A stretch of DNA of 10,862 nucleotides from Baffinella frigidus (Eukaryota; Cryptophyceae; Cryptomonadales; Baffinellaceae), in contig MU646358.1 in the NCBI GenBank assembly GCA_026770585.1, positions 505,414 to 516,275 on the forward strand, read 5' to 3'. Shown here one piece after another: positions 1-4,755 of this stretch. The number at the start of each line of letters is the position of its first letter. Within the stretch, counting starts at the first letter, position 1. Under the pieces are notes generated by a model. The model saw only the letters and a list, made by a program, of their open reading frames with translations, was not told where the DNA came from and made no database searches. The position numbers and the translations under genes are program-made.

Positions 1-5
1 GAGAG

Positions 6-36
<31 letters not shown>

Positions 37-79
37 CAGAGCGAGAGAGAGAGAGAGACAGAGAGAGAGGACGGCTCAC
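1..79. repeat. GA/CT microsatellite in gene A intron, cut by window edge
   Basis: Nearly pure (GA)n on the plus strand from 1 to about 69. On the sense (minus) strand of gene A it is (CT)n and starts about ten bases after the splice donor GTGAGC at 79-74. The same donor-then-CT arrangement occurs in the intron after exon 1605-1676. Confidence 0.85.
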
Positions 80-136
80 CCCGGTGCTCAGCATGGCAGC
101 CTTGAGCTCCGTGTTCTTGTGCGTCAGCACCGAAAC
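80..136 (-). CDS. Gene A exon (last in window): coiled-coil segment
   Basis: A 57-nt exon read on the minus strand as VSVLTHKNTELKAAMLSTG, 19 codons in phase 0. The acceptor is ACAG at 140-137 and the donor is GTGAGC, the most canonical donor of the set. Codons mostly end in G or C, and the peptide is charged and helical, consistent with the coiled-coil character of the upstream exons. The acceptor region (CAG|GTTTCGGT, 129-139) is duplicated exactly at 184-194, where the same sequence works as the donor of the preceding exon, so the intron is bounded by identical 11-bp repeats. The function is not recognised. The gene continues left of the window. Confidence 0.6.
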
Positions 137-191
137 CTGTTGCAGTTTTAGGGGGTTAAAACCCCTCGCTCTGTACATTTTTGACCGAAAC
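137..191 (-). other. 55-nt intron bounded by 11-bp direct repeats
   Basis: The intron lies between exons 192-224 and 80-136. It begins GTTTCGGTC and ends GCAACAG on the minus strand. The 11-bp sequence ACCGAAACCTG (plus strand) occurs at 129-139 and 184-194, so both splice junctions sit at the same place inside a direct repeat. The interior holds a short self-complementary stretch, GGGGTTAAAACCCC. The intron assignment rests on in-frame joining of the flanking exons. Confidence 0.5.
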
Positions 192-224
192 CTGCGCCCG
201 CAAGATGGCTGTCAGGTTACGAAA
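192..224 (-). CDS. Gene A mini-exon FRNLTAILRAQ
   Basis: A 33-nt phase-0 exon, FRNLTAILRAQ, with acceptor ACACACCCAG and donor CAG|GTTTCGG. Joined to the next exon it gives an uninterrupted amphipathic stretch (..ILRAQ-VSVLTHKNTEL..), typical of a coiled coil. It is short, so support comes mainly from frame continuity, the pyrimidine-bearing acceptor and the direct repeat at its donor. A longer or different upstream boundary is possible. Confidence 0.45.
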
Positions 225-328
225 CTGGGTGTGTAAGGTGGGAAGACCAGTCAGGTTATCGGCACGGTAACTAATCTGGGCAGCCTCTTAGGTTGCGAAC
301 AGGTTATGAACGAGAGGCGCCTCCCTCT

Positions 329-470
329 GCCCCAGTCGGGTGGGCTGACTATTCTTAAGTTGACTATTCTCAAGTTGGCGCGCTGGGTGTGCGGTACAAA
401 TCCGTCAACTTCGGAGCGGAACAGAGCCTGGTCCCACCAAATCGTCGAGACCAAATAGCCTGAGACAGAG
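329..470 (+). repeat. Dispersed repeat family R1, copy a
   Basis: One of six recognisable copies of a repeat of about 110-140 bp. The shared core reads GTGTGNGGTACAAATCCGT followed by CAACTT and a purine-rich GGAGCGG-like block. The other copies are near 1001-1078 (+), 3481-3590 (+), 5083-5215 (-), 7858-7920 (+, partial) and 8135-8172 (-, partial). Its right end (GAGACAGAGCTA) is the inverse of TAGCTCTGCCTGAG, the terminus of the 119-bp element, so the two are probably related non-autonomous DNA transposons. Confidence 0.65.
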
Positions 471-648
471 CTACCACGCAAGAGTGTAGGGTTGACCTGG
501 GAAAACAAGCCAGTTCACACGGAATTTGTAACAACTTTCCGAAATTCCGATTTTTCTGTGGGAAGAATGTCCACTTTTGAACTTAAGAAATAGTCGAATT
601 CGACTATTTCTCCTGTGGGCCACTCTGCCCTAGAATCTTGCGTGGTAG
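471..648. mobile_element. MITE-like element with 21-bp terminal inverted repeats
   Basis: CTACCACGCAAGAGTGTAGGG at 471-491 (21 nt) is the inverse of 628-648 with two mismatches. The element is 178 bp with no coding potential. A 26-bp perfect palindrome (586-611) lies inside. It directly abuts the right end of R1 copy a, suggesting nested or adjacent insertions. Confidence 0.55.
586..611. repeat. 26-bp perfect palindrome
   Basis: AGAAATAGTCGAA (586-598) is followed immediately by its exact reverse complement (599-611), with no loop. It has an EcoRI-like GAATTC centre and could form a cruciform. Confidence 0.9.
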
Positions 649-747
649 GGAGGTCGGGGCTCAGAACCTGTTCCAACCCCATAGTGAATTGGAGGTTATG
701 TTGACATATGACTTCACTTTTGAACAGAGAGTGGCGGGGCTCCTAAC

Positions 748-775
748 CTGGTCGCGGTAGGTCTTCTCCCACGGG
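748..775 (-). pseudogene. Degenerate copy (echo) of exon 1144-1209 3' end
   Basis: On the minus strand this reads WEKTYRDQ followed by donor-like GTTAGGAGCC, copying KREKAYRDQ|GTTACAAGCC of exon 1144-1209. There is no clear acceptor upstream. It is the most distant of four tandemly arranged copies (748, 869, 958, 1144). Confidence 0.5.
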
Positions 776-868
776 GCGGTGGGGAGGTAGGATGGGACCC
801 CCCGGCCCTACCGTTGATTGCCCCCGTGGCAAAGTGGGTAAGGGAGACACGATGGCGGGGCTCGCAAC

Positions 869-886
869 CTGGTCGCGGTGGGCCTT
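869..886 (-). pseudogene. Degenerate copy (echo) of exon 1144-1209 3' end, with a TAG
   Basis: The minus strand reads KAHRDQ followed by GTTGCGAGCC. An in-frame TAG lies directly upstream, though that TAG could itself act as an acceptor, giving an 18-nt micro-exon. Confidence 0.45.
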
Positions 887-957
887 CTAGGCAGCGGCAG
901 AGCTAGAGAGGTCCGGTCTCATAACCTGGCTGATGACCAGAGGGTGGGGCTCGCAAC

Positions 958-990
958 CTGATCGCAGTAGGCCTTCTCGCGCGTGGCGAA
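958..990 (-). pseudogene. Duplicate mini-exon FATREKAYCDQ, possibly still spliceable
   Basis: On the minus strand, ATGTGCAG is followed by a 33-nt in-frame segment, FATREKAYCDQ, then GTTGCGAGCCCC. It copies the last 11 codons of exon 1144-1209 (FGKREKAYRDQ) with three amino-acid changes and has gained a plausible acceptor at exactly the matching codon. It could be an additional phase-0 exon of gene A or a relic. The sequence cannot decide between these. Confidence 0.45.
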
Positions 991-1000
991 CTGCACATCG

Positions 1001-1078
1001 CCTCACTCGGGTTGGACGAATCTGCTTAAGTTGATATGTTGGGTGTGTGGTATCAATCCGTAAACTTTAGGGCGAAAA
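1001..1078 (+). repeat. Dispersed repeat family R1, copy b
   Basis: This is a degenerate copy of the core: a CTTAAGTTGATATG block, then GGGTGTGTGGTATCAATCCG and a TAAACTTTAGGGCG block. It lies between the two most similar exon echoes (958 and 1144). Confidence 0.55.
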
Positions 1079-1143
1079 AGAACCGGTCTCGCCAAGGTCG
1101 GTGCTCATAACCTGGCTGATGATCAGAGGGTGGGGCTTGTAAC

Positions 1144-1209
1144 CTGATCGCGGTAGGCCTTCTCGCGCTTGCCGAACTCTCTGTCTTCGTCGAACGCCCG
1201 CATCACCAA
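1144..1209 (-). CDS. Gene A exon: LVMRAFDEDREFGKREKAYRDQ-type charged helix
   Basis: A 66-nt, 22-codon phase-0 exon on the minus strand. The acceptor is CGTTTGCAG (just right of 1209) and the donor is CAG|GTTACAAGCC. It reads LVMRAFDEDREF and then GKREKAYRDQ, a charged helical segment matching the coiled-coil pattern of the neighbouring exons, with mostly G/C third positions. Its 3' end with donor is echoed three times further down the gene (958, 869, 748). Its donor also resembles that of exon 1605-1676 (GTTGCGAGCC), so two different introns share the same first ten or so bases. Product unknown. Confidence 0.7.
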
Positions 1210-1257
1210 CTGCAAACGGGTTTAGGGTTGAGACATTTGGGTGGGTGGGTGTAAGAG

Positions 1258-1561
1258 CGAGGGACAGCGAGAGAGAGAGTAAGAGCGAGAGAGCGAGAGA
1301 CAGCGAGAGAGAGAGAGCGCAAGCGAGAGAACGAAAGAGAGCGAACGAGCGAGCGAGTGAGAGAAAGCGAGAGAGAGAGCGAGAGAGCGAGAGAGCGCTC
1401 GCGAGCGAGAGAGAGAGAGGGAGAGAGAGAGAGCGCGAGCGAGCGAGAGAGAGCGAGAGCGAGAGAGAGAGAGCGAGCGAGCGAGAGAGAGAGAGAGCGA
1501 GAGCGAGAGAGAGAGAGCGAGCGAGAGAGAGAGAGAGAGAGCGAGCGAGAGCGAGAGAGAG

Positions 1562-1594
<33 letters not shown>
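1258..1594. repeat. GA/GC-rich microsatellite of about 340 bp inside gene A intron
   Basis: Interrupted (GAGA/GAGC)n on the plus strand and (CT)n on the sense strand of gene A. It fills most of the intron 1210-1604 and starts about 11 bases after the donor of exon 1605-1676. All long frames here (Arg/Glu/Ser on plus, Ser/Leu/Ala on minus) are low-complexity readthrough of the repeat. On the sense strand it is a very long polypyrimidine tract. Confidence 0.9.
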
Positions 1595-1596
<2 letters not shown>

Positions 1597-1604
1597 CTCG
1601 CAAC

Positions 1605-1676
1605 CTCCTCGCGCTTCTTGAGGAGCTCCTGCGCCGCCTGCCGGAACTTCCTCGAGATCGTCTTGAGGTGGTCCAC
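1605..1676 (-). CDS. Gene A exon: VDHLKTISRKF..LLKKREE coiled coil
   Basis: A 72-nt, 24-codon phase-0 exon on the minus strand. It starts VDHLKTISRKFRQAAQ and ends ELLKKREE. The acceptor is CCGGAACCAG and the donor is GAG|GTTGCGAGCC. The leucine/alanine spacing and alternating Lys/Glu are typical of coiled coils. G/C-ending codons dominate (CTC AAG ACG ATC TCG AGG AAG TTC). It is flanked upstream by heptamer repeats and downstream by the CT microsatellite, yet remains unbroken, which supports coding constraint. Product unknown. Confidence 0.75.
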
Positions 1677-1679
1677 CTG

Positions 1680-1925
1680 GTTCCGGGTTTCGGGCTTCGG
1701 GGATGGGGCTCGGGGCTCAGGTTTGGGGAGATGAGGTTGGGGGTCAGGGGTCAGGGGTCAGGGGTCAGGGGTCAGGGGTCAGGGGTCAGGGGTCAGGGGT
1801 CAGGGGTCAGGGTTGAGGGTTTAGGGAACTGTAGGGTTTAGCACCCTTCGACAGAGTTTAGGGGCTTGGGTTAGGTTTAGGTTTAGGTTTTAGGTTTTAA
1901 AGTTCAGGGTTTAGGGTTCGAGGTT
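1680..1925. repeat. Telomere-like heptamer array, with a pure GGGTCAG block
   Basis: G-rich on plus, C-rich on the sense strand of gene A. It contains about ten perfect GGGTCAG heptamers at 1741-1812, then TTTAGGT and TTTAGGG variants. It occupies most of the 260-nt intron 1677-1936 on the acceptor side of exon 1605-1676. Confidence 0.9.
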
Positions 1926-1936
1926 TGGGGGCAAAC

Positions 1937-1987
1937 CTGCTTGTTCAAGTCGCCCTTCATGCGGTCCTCCCGGATCGCCAGCAGCGT
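1937..1987 (-). CDS. Gene A exon: TLLAIREDRMKGDLNKQ
   Basis: A 51-nt, 17-codon phase-0 exon on the minus strand, TLLAIREDRMKGDLNKQ. The acceptor is CCGTTCGCAG and the donor is CAG|GTTTGCCCC. It continues the predicted helix into VDHLKTI... of the next exon without a break in frame or heptad-like pattern. The acceptor ending YGCAG resembles that of exon 1144-1209. Codons end almost entirely in G or C. Product not recognised. Confidence 0.7.
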
Positions 1988-2002
1988 CTGCGAACGGGCC
2001 AC

Positions 2003-2160
2003 AGGTTATGAGGCTCTGAAACAGGCTATTTGAGGCTGGAGAAACAGGTTACTCGAGGCTCTGCGCACAACGGTAAAAGCTCGTCCCGCACGCGGTCAAG
2101 AAACAGGTTATGTGAGGCTCAAGAAACAGGTTACTGGAAGCTCAGAGGTCAGGTTACACA
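2003..2160 (+). repeat. ACAGGTTACTCGAGGCTCTG minisatellite, left block
   Basis: Five or six degenerate units of 24-32 bp built on ACAGGTTAYTSGAGGCTC. A second block of the same units lies at 2410-2520, with the 119-bp element between them. Each unit contains CAGGTTA, which looks like a splice donor context, but on the strand opposite gene A. The open frame at 2030-2281 runs through this array and is not considered a gene. Confidence 0.75.
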
Positions 2161-2246
2161 CCCAGCAGCGCCTGCAAGGGGACAGGATCCGTGGCATCAA
2201 TGCGTCCGAACAGAGCCCTGGATTAACCACCACGAGGACGACTACC

Positions 2247-2365
2247 TAGCTCTGCCTGAGTTTTATTCTGGCTCGTCCTAAAGGCTTTCTATTCGCCCTT
2301 TTGTACTGTATTTCTGCTCTTAAATACTTTTGAGGACGAGCCAGAATAAAAGTCAGGCAGGGCTA
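2247..2365 (+). mobile_element. 119-bp Tc1/mariner-like MITE, copy 1
   Basis: The element is flanked by TA dinucleotides. Its 31-bp inverted ends (2249-2279 and 2333-2363) differ at only two positions and start GCTCTGCCTGAGTTTTATTC. A second copy of identical length and orientation is at 7632-7750. TA ends, small size and no coding capacity fit a Stowaway-like non-autonomous element. It sits in the gene A intron 1988-2625. Confidence 0.85.
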
Positions 2366-2409
2366 TAGACTACGTGGAGAAGAACCCCTTCGCCTCGAGG
2401 ATCGCAAAA

Positions 2410-2520
2410 TCAACAGGTTGCTCGAGGCTCTGCTTAGAAGGGACAGGTTACTGGAGGCTCTGCGTACAAAGGTCAGTTCACTCGAGGCTCTGCGTACAAC
2501 GGTCAGGTTACTCGAGGTAC
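2410..2520 (+). repeat. ACAGGTTACTCGAGGCTCTG minisatellite, right block
   Basis: Four units with a period of about 30, CGAGGCTCTGCGTACAA plus a GGTCAGGTTACT linker. They are more homogeneous than the left block at 2003-2160. Confidence 0.8.
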
Positions 2521-2558
2521 CGACGTATCAGACACAGGCTACAGGAGGCGCGGGTTTT

Positions 2559-2610
2559 GGGTTCCGGGTTCCGGGTTCCGGGTTCCGGGTTCCGGGTTCC
2601 GGGTTCCGGG
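2559..2610. repeat. GGGTTCC heptamer array
   Basis: Seven nearly perfect GGGTTCC units, a homogeneous variant of the telomere-like heptamer. The array ends about 15 bases from the donor of exon 2626-2706 and is C-rich on the sense strand. Confidence 0.9.
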
Positions 2611-2625
2611 TTTGGGGTGACAGAC

Positions 2626-2706
2626 CTGGTACTCGTTCTGGTCCTTGGCCACGAACTCCTGGTACAGCTTGTGGGTTTGGAACGTGCGGAGCTTGGAGAG
2701 GTCCTC
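2626..2706 (-). CDS. Gene A exon: EDLSKLRTFQTHKLYQ..AKDQNEYQ
   Basis: An 81-nt, 27-codon phase-0 exon on the minus strand, beginning EDLSKLRTFQTHKLYQ and ending EFVAKDQNEYQ. The acceptor is CCTCACCAG and the donor is CAG|GTCTGTC. It is one of the clearest exons: G/C third positions throughout, mixed hydrophobic and charged residues, and heptamer arrays directly on both sides that have not eroded the reading frame. The segment should be helical. No family motif is recognised. Confidence 0.75.
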
Positions 2707-2710
2707 CTGG

Positions 2711-2918
2711 TGAGGGTTTAGGGTTTAGAGTTCAGGGTTTAGGGTGTGGGGTTTAGAGTGTAGGGTGTAGGGTTTAGGGATTAGGGTTTAGGGTTTAGGG
2801 TTTAGGGTATAGAGTTTGGGGTTCAGGGTGTCGGGTTTAGGGTGTAGTGTGTAGGGTTGAGGGTTTATGGTTGATGGTTCAGGGTGTGGGGTTTAGGGTG
2901 TGGGGTTTAGGGTGTAGG
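2711..2918. repeat. TTTAGGG/TGTAGGG heptamer array filling a whole intron
   Basis: The 214-nt intron between exons 2921-2983 and 2626-2706 is almost entirely degenerate heptamers, with several perfect tandem TTTAGGG units at about 2785-2807. On the sense strand it is CCCTAAA-type and runs directly into the acceptor CCTCACCAG. Confidence 0.9.
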
Positions 2919-2920
2919 AC

Positions 2921-2983
2921 CTCGTTCTTGACGCGGCACGGCGAGAAGTACGGTCCATCGCTCGGCAGCGAGCCCGCTGAAAC
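2921..2983 (-). CDS. Gene A exon: VSAGSLPSDGPYFSPCRVKNE
   Basis: A 63-nt, 21-codon phase-0 exon on the minus strand. It starts VSAGSLPSDG and ends PYFSPCRVKNE. The acceptor is GTCAACAG and the donor is GAG|GTCCTACACC. It is less helical than the other exons (Gly, Ser and Pro-rich with one Cys), perhaps a linker between helices. An internal TTTCAG could serve as an alternative acceptor but would break the phase-0 pattern. The first 17 bases across the acceptor are echoed at 3056-3072. Confidence 0.65.
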
Positions 2984-2984
2984 C

Positions 2985-3092
2985 TGTTGACGGTTTACGG
3001 GTTAAGTTGACGTTTGATGTAAGTTGACGGGTTGCGGGTTAAGTTGACGGTTCACGAGCCCGCCGACACCTGGTAAGTTGACGGGTTTGTTC
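2985..3092 (+). repeat. GTTGACGGGTTNCGGGTTAA minisatellite with exon echo
   Basis: About five degenerate 17-22 bp units starting GTTGACGG. The array lies between the acceptor of exon 2921-2983 and its echo at 3056-3072 (17 bp, two mismatches, 86 bp apart). The GTTGACGGG motif also occurs in the R1 repeats. Confidence 0.7.
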
Positions 3093-3478
3093 ACTTTACG
3101 GTTTGCGTGCAAAGTTTACATTTCACAGTCTCCGATTGGGGCGCCGTTTCTGCCTCCCGGTTTTCGCGTGGCGGGCGCGCAGTTGAGCTGCTACAACTTT
3201 GAGGGCGGTGACAACTTTGAGTGCGGTGACAACTTTGAGGGAAAGGCGAGGAGCGGGGGTGTGGGCGGGAGCAGGGTGCCTCGCCGCTACGTGTTTCAGA
3301 AAGCGTTTCTGGTAAAAAGAGCTTCCGGCGGAGGGAGAGGGGCCACTTCGAACACTACGAGGAACCGTGCTTAAGTTAATTATTGGATTCCTGCCCCCAA
3401 AAACACGCCAACAGTCAGCAATTTGGCACGTCCCTCCCCGGATTTCCGGGGAGGGACGTGCCTCGTGGATTACAGAGT
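3073..3478. other. Intronic stretch without a supported exon; 18-bp triplication
   Basis: Within the 1265-nt gene A intron. It contains three 18-bp tandem units at about 3198-3246 (CAACTTTGAGGGCGGTGA type). In one plus frame these read NFEGGD, NFECGD and NFEGKA inside a 98-codon frame (3078-3374). The period is a multiple of three, but there is no other sign of coding and no splice context. It also contains a perfect hairpin at 3425-3462. Confidence 0.4.
3425..3462. repeat. Perfect 17-bp stem-loop
   Basis: GGCACGTCCCTCCCCGG (3425-3441) pairs exactly with 3446-3462 across a 4-nt loop ATTT. Its centre, CCCCGGATTTCCGGGGA, recurs at about 9374-9400. Confidence 0.9.
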
Positions 3479-3480
3479 GG

Positions 3481-3590
3481 TACCTCGCTCTGCCTCAGTC
3501 GAGTTGACAATTCGCAAGTCATGCTGGGTTTCCGGTGCAGACCCGTCAACTTTTCCGCTCCAAAGAGCCCGGGCTCACCAGATTGGGCCC
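3481..3590 (+). repeat. Dispersed repeat family R1, copy c
   Basis: It starts CTCGCTCTGCCTCAGTCGAG and continues through the R1 core to CCGTCAACTTTTCCGCTCC and a GAGCCCGGGCTCACCA block. It lies inside the interval between the paired 9-bp repeats GGTACCTCG (3479-3487 and 3819-3827). Confidence 0.65.
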
Positions 3591-3594
3591 ACAT

Positions 3595-3702
3595 AAACCC
3601 TACACACTACACCCTAAACCCGACACCTTGAACCCCAAACTCTAAGCCCTAAATCCTAAACCCTACACCCTACACTCTAAACCCCACACCCTAAACCCTG
3701 AG
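3595..3702. repeat. C-rich (inverted) telomere-like heptamer array
   Basis: CCCTAAA, CCCTACA and CCCCAAA-type units on the plus strand, opposite in orientation to the other arrays within gene A. It is paired with a G-rich array at 3757-3812, making an inverted pair around a 55-bp spacer. Confidence 0.85.
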
Positions 3703-3756
3703 CCAGATCTAGGAGAGGAAATCTTTCGGGCGTGGTCACGATATTTTCGTTACATG

Positions 3757-3812
3757 GGGGGGGGTTAGGGTGTATGGTGTATGGGGGGGGGTGGGGTGTA
3801 GGGTTTCGGAGG
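3757..3812. repeat. G-rich heptamer-like array with poly-G runs
   Basis: Runs of 8-9 G separated by TTAGGGTGTATGG-type units. It forms an inverted partner of the C-rich array at 3595-3702. Confidence 0.75.
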
Positions 3813-3823
3813 GAGAGGGGTAC

Positions 3824-3865
3824 CTCGTAGAGCCAGCCACGGGCCGACTGCATCTCGTTTGCCAT
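3824..3865 (-). pseudogene. 42-bp degenerate duplicate of exon 4249-4323
   Basis: The minus strand reads MANEMQSARGWLYE followed by donor-like GTACCCC. It matches MATEMQSARGWLRE of exon 4249-4323 at 37 of 42 bases, with two amino-acid changes. It lacks any acceptor: immediately upstream is a CCCTAAACCCTG heptamer with an in-frame stop. It is therefore a relic of the exon 3' end, or a decoy donor. Confidence 0.65.
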
Positions 3866-4105
3866 CAGGGTTTAGGGTTGAGCTCGCGTCCTTTGATTGG
3901 CTGTATCAGGGATACCTTCACGCTGTACAACCCACTTCTAGGCGCGAGCATAAGGGTGGGCCCACTTAGCAGCGGCCGCGTTCCTTTTCGCCTCGAATTC
4001 CAAGTGAAATTGCGGTGAGGTTCCAGGGCAATGGATAAGATTCTAGTACAATTCGTTGAGATGGACTGTATCCGTGAAGCCCCCGGTGGCTGCTAAGTGG
4101 ACCCT
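3866..4105. mobile_element. Intron stretch holding an element with inverted ends 3951-3973 / 4089-4107
   Basis: TAAGGGTGGGCCCACTTAGCAGC-like sequence at 3951-3973 is the inverse of GCTGCTAAGTGGACCCTTA at 4089-4107, allowing a 4-base gap. This gives a 157-bp non-coding element. On the gene A sense strand its right end abuts CGCGAG|GTA, so its terminal TAAGGG supplies part of a donor-like sequence. No exon is supported here. Confidence 0.5.
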
Positions 4106-4254
4106 TACCTCGCGAAACCACACCCCTCCCATAGGAGGATAACCCCTAAGCGATAAGACCTACGACCATACGGTAGGCAACCCGTAGGAGCATAGGGTTG
4201 CCTACCGTAGGATCGTAGGTCTTATCGCTTAGGGGTTATTCAAAATACCTCGCG
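4106..4254. mobile_element. Hairpin element flanked by 9-bp direct repeats containing a splice donor
   Basis: TACCTCGCG occurs exactly at 4106-4114 and 4246-4254. Between them lies a hairpin with 45-bp arms (4139-4183 and 4195-4239, two mismatches, 11-nt loop). On the minus strand each direct repeat reads CGCGAG|GTA. The right copy is the true donor of exon 4249-4323 and the left is an echo. This has the structure of a small inverted-repeat element with a 9-bp target-site duplication inserted at a splice-like site. Confidence 0.75.
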
Positions 4255-4323
4255 GAGCCAGCCGCGGGCCGACTGCATCTCGGTGGCCATGCTGTTGAGC
4301 AGGTTCGTCGCCGACTCGGGCGT
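4249..4323 (-). CDS. Gene A exon: TPESATNLLNSMATEMQSARGWLRE-type
   Basis: A 75-nt, 25-codon phase-0 exon on the minus strand, starting TPESATNLLNSM and ending ATEMQSARGWLRE. The acceptor is CCCAACCGCAG and the donor is GAG|GTATTTTG. Strong G/C third-position bias and an amphipathic helix support it. Heptamer repeats lie directly on the acceptor side (4326-4394). Its 3' 42 bases are duplicated at 3824-3865, and its last bases with donor again at about 4109 and 3484. Function unknown. Confidence 0.75.
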
Positions 4324-4325
4324 CT

Positions 4326-4394
4326 GCGGTTGGGGTTGAGGGTTGAGGGTGTAGGGTTTGGGGTTTGGGGTTCAGGGTTTAGGGTGTAGGGTTA
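4326..4394. repeat. Heptamer array at acceptor of exon 4249-4323
   Basis: GGTTGAGGGTGTAGGGTTTGGGGTT-type degenerate heptamers on plus, C-rich on the sense strand. They touch the acceptor GACCGCAG-like end of the intron. Confidence 0.8.
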
Positions 4395-4755
4395 AACGAG
4401 AGGGGCGTGTCAGCTCCTTGAAAAAAGGGGATAATGCTCCATGAGCGAAAGGACCACGCTCCTGAAAACGAGTGGCGCACAAGAGATACGATGTTGGGTT
4501 CCCGCAGTGAGGAGAACGGCGGGCTAGAAAGGCGGGCTTGTTACAGTCTGGAAATCTTCAGTCTAGTGGAGAGGCGTGGCGGTTCAAGGTTCACGGTTTA
4601 GGGGTCGGGGTTGAGGGTTCAGGGTCAAGGTTCCAGGGTGTGGAGTGTGGGGTGTGAGGTGTAGGGTTTACGGTTTACGGTAGGGCTCAGGGTTTGTCAA
4701 GGTGTTCTTCCTCAAGTTATTGGGGTTGGGGGCGCGCCTGCATCAGGCTCGGCAC
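4395..4755 (-). other. Intron remainder with second heptamer array
   Basis: No exon is seen between 4395 and 4578. Degenerate GGGTTCA, GGGTGTG and GGTTTAC units fill 4579-4695. From 4696 to 4755 the sequence extends exon 4756-4786 in frame (VPSLMQARPQPQ then stop) and could be coding only if the donor lies further downstream. Confidence 0.5.

Larger units (their letters stand above)
225..957 (-). other. Long intronic stretch with transposon-like repeats and exon echoes
   Basis: No convincing exon is seen apart from short copies of the 3' end of exon 1144-1209 (about 748 and 869; also see 958-990). The stretch contains a dispersed-repeat copy (about 329-470), an element with 21-bp inverted ends (471-648), and a 26-bp perfect palindrome (586-611). 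The open frame on the minus strand at 251-508 runs through the dispersed repeat and is not considered a gene. Confidence 0.5.

Noticed and set aside
471-650. CRISPR-like or tRNA features among the short repeats
   Set aside because: Repeats are inverted ends or tandem minisatellites, not regularly spaced identical repeats with unique spacers; no cloverleaf with a plausible anticodon arm was found.
1067-1676. Ser/Leu/Ala-rich minus frames of 157 and 178 codons
   Set aside because: CT repeat readthrough. Only the first 24 codons of one of them (exon 1605-1676) are non-repetitive and kept.
1245-1841. 198-codon Arg/Glu/Ser-rich plus frame and its 125-codon neighbour frame
   Set aside because: Direct translation of the GA/GC microsatellite followed by GGGTCAG heptamers; the periodic amino-acid pattern comes from the repeat, with no codon structure.
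2559-2918. Genuine chromosome end (telomere)
   Set aside because: Arrays are short, degenerate, of several variants, in both orientations, and confined between coding exons; a terminus would show long pure arrays at a sequence end.
3078-3374. 98-codon plus frame with NFEGGD hexapeptide repeats as a gene
   Set aside because: Only the 18-bp repeat makes it look ordered; no splice sites, initiation context or codon bias, and it is inside a gene A intron.
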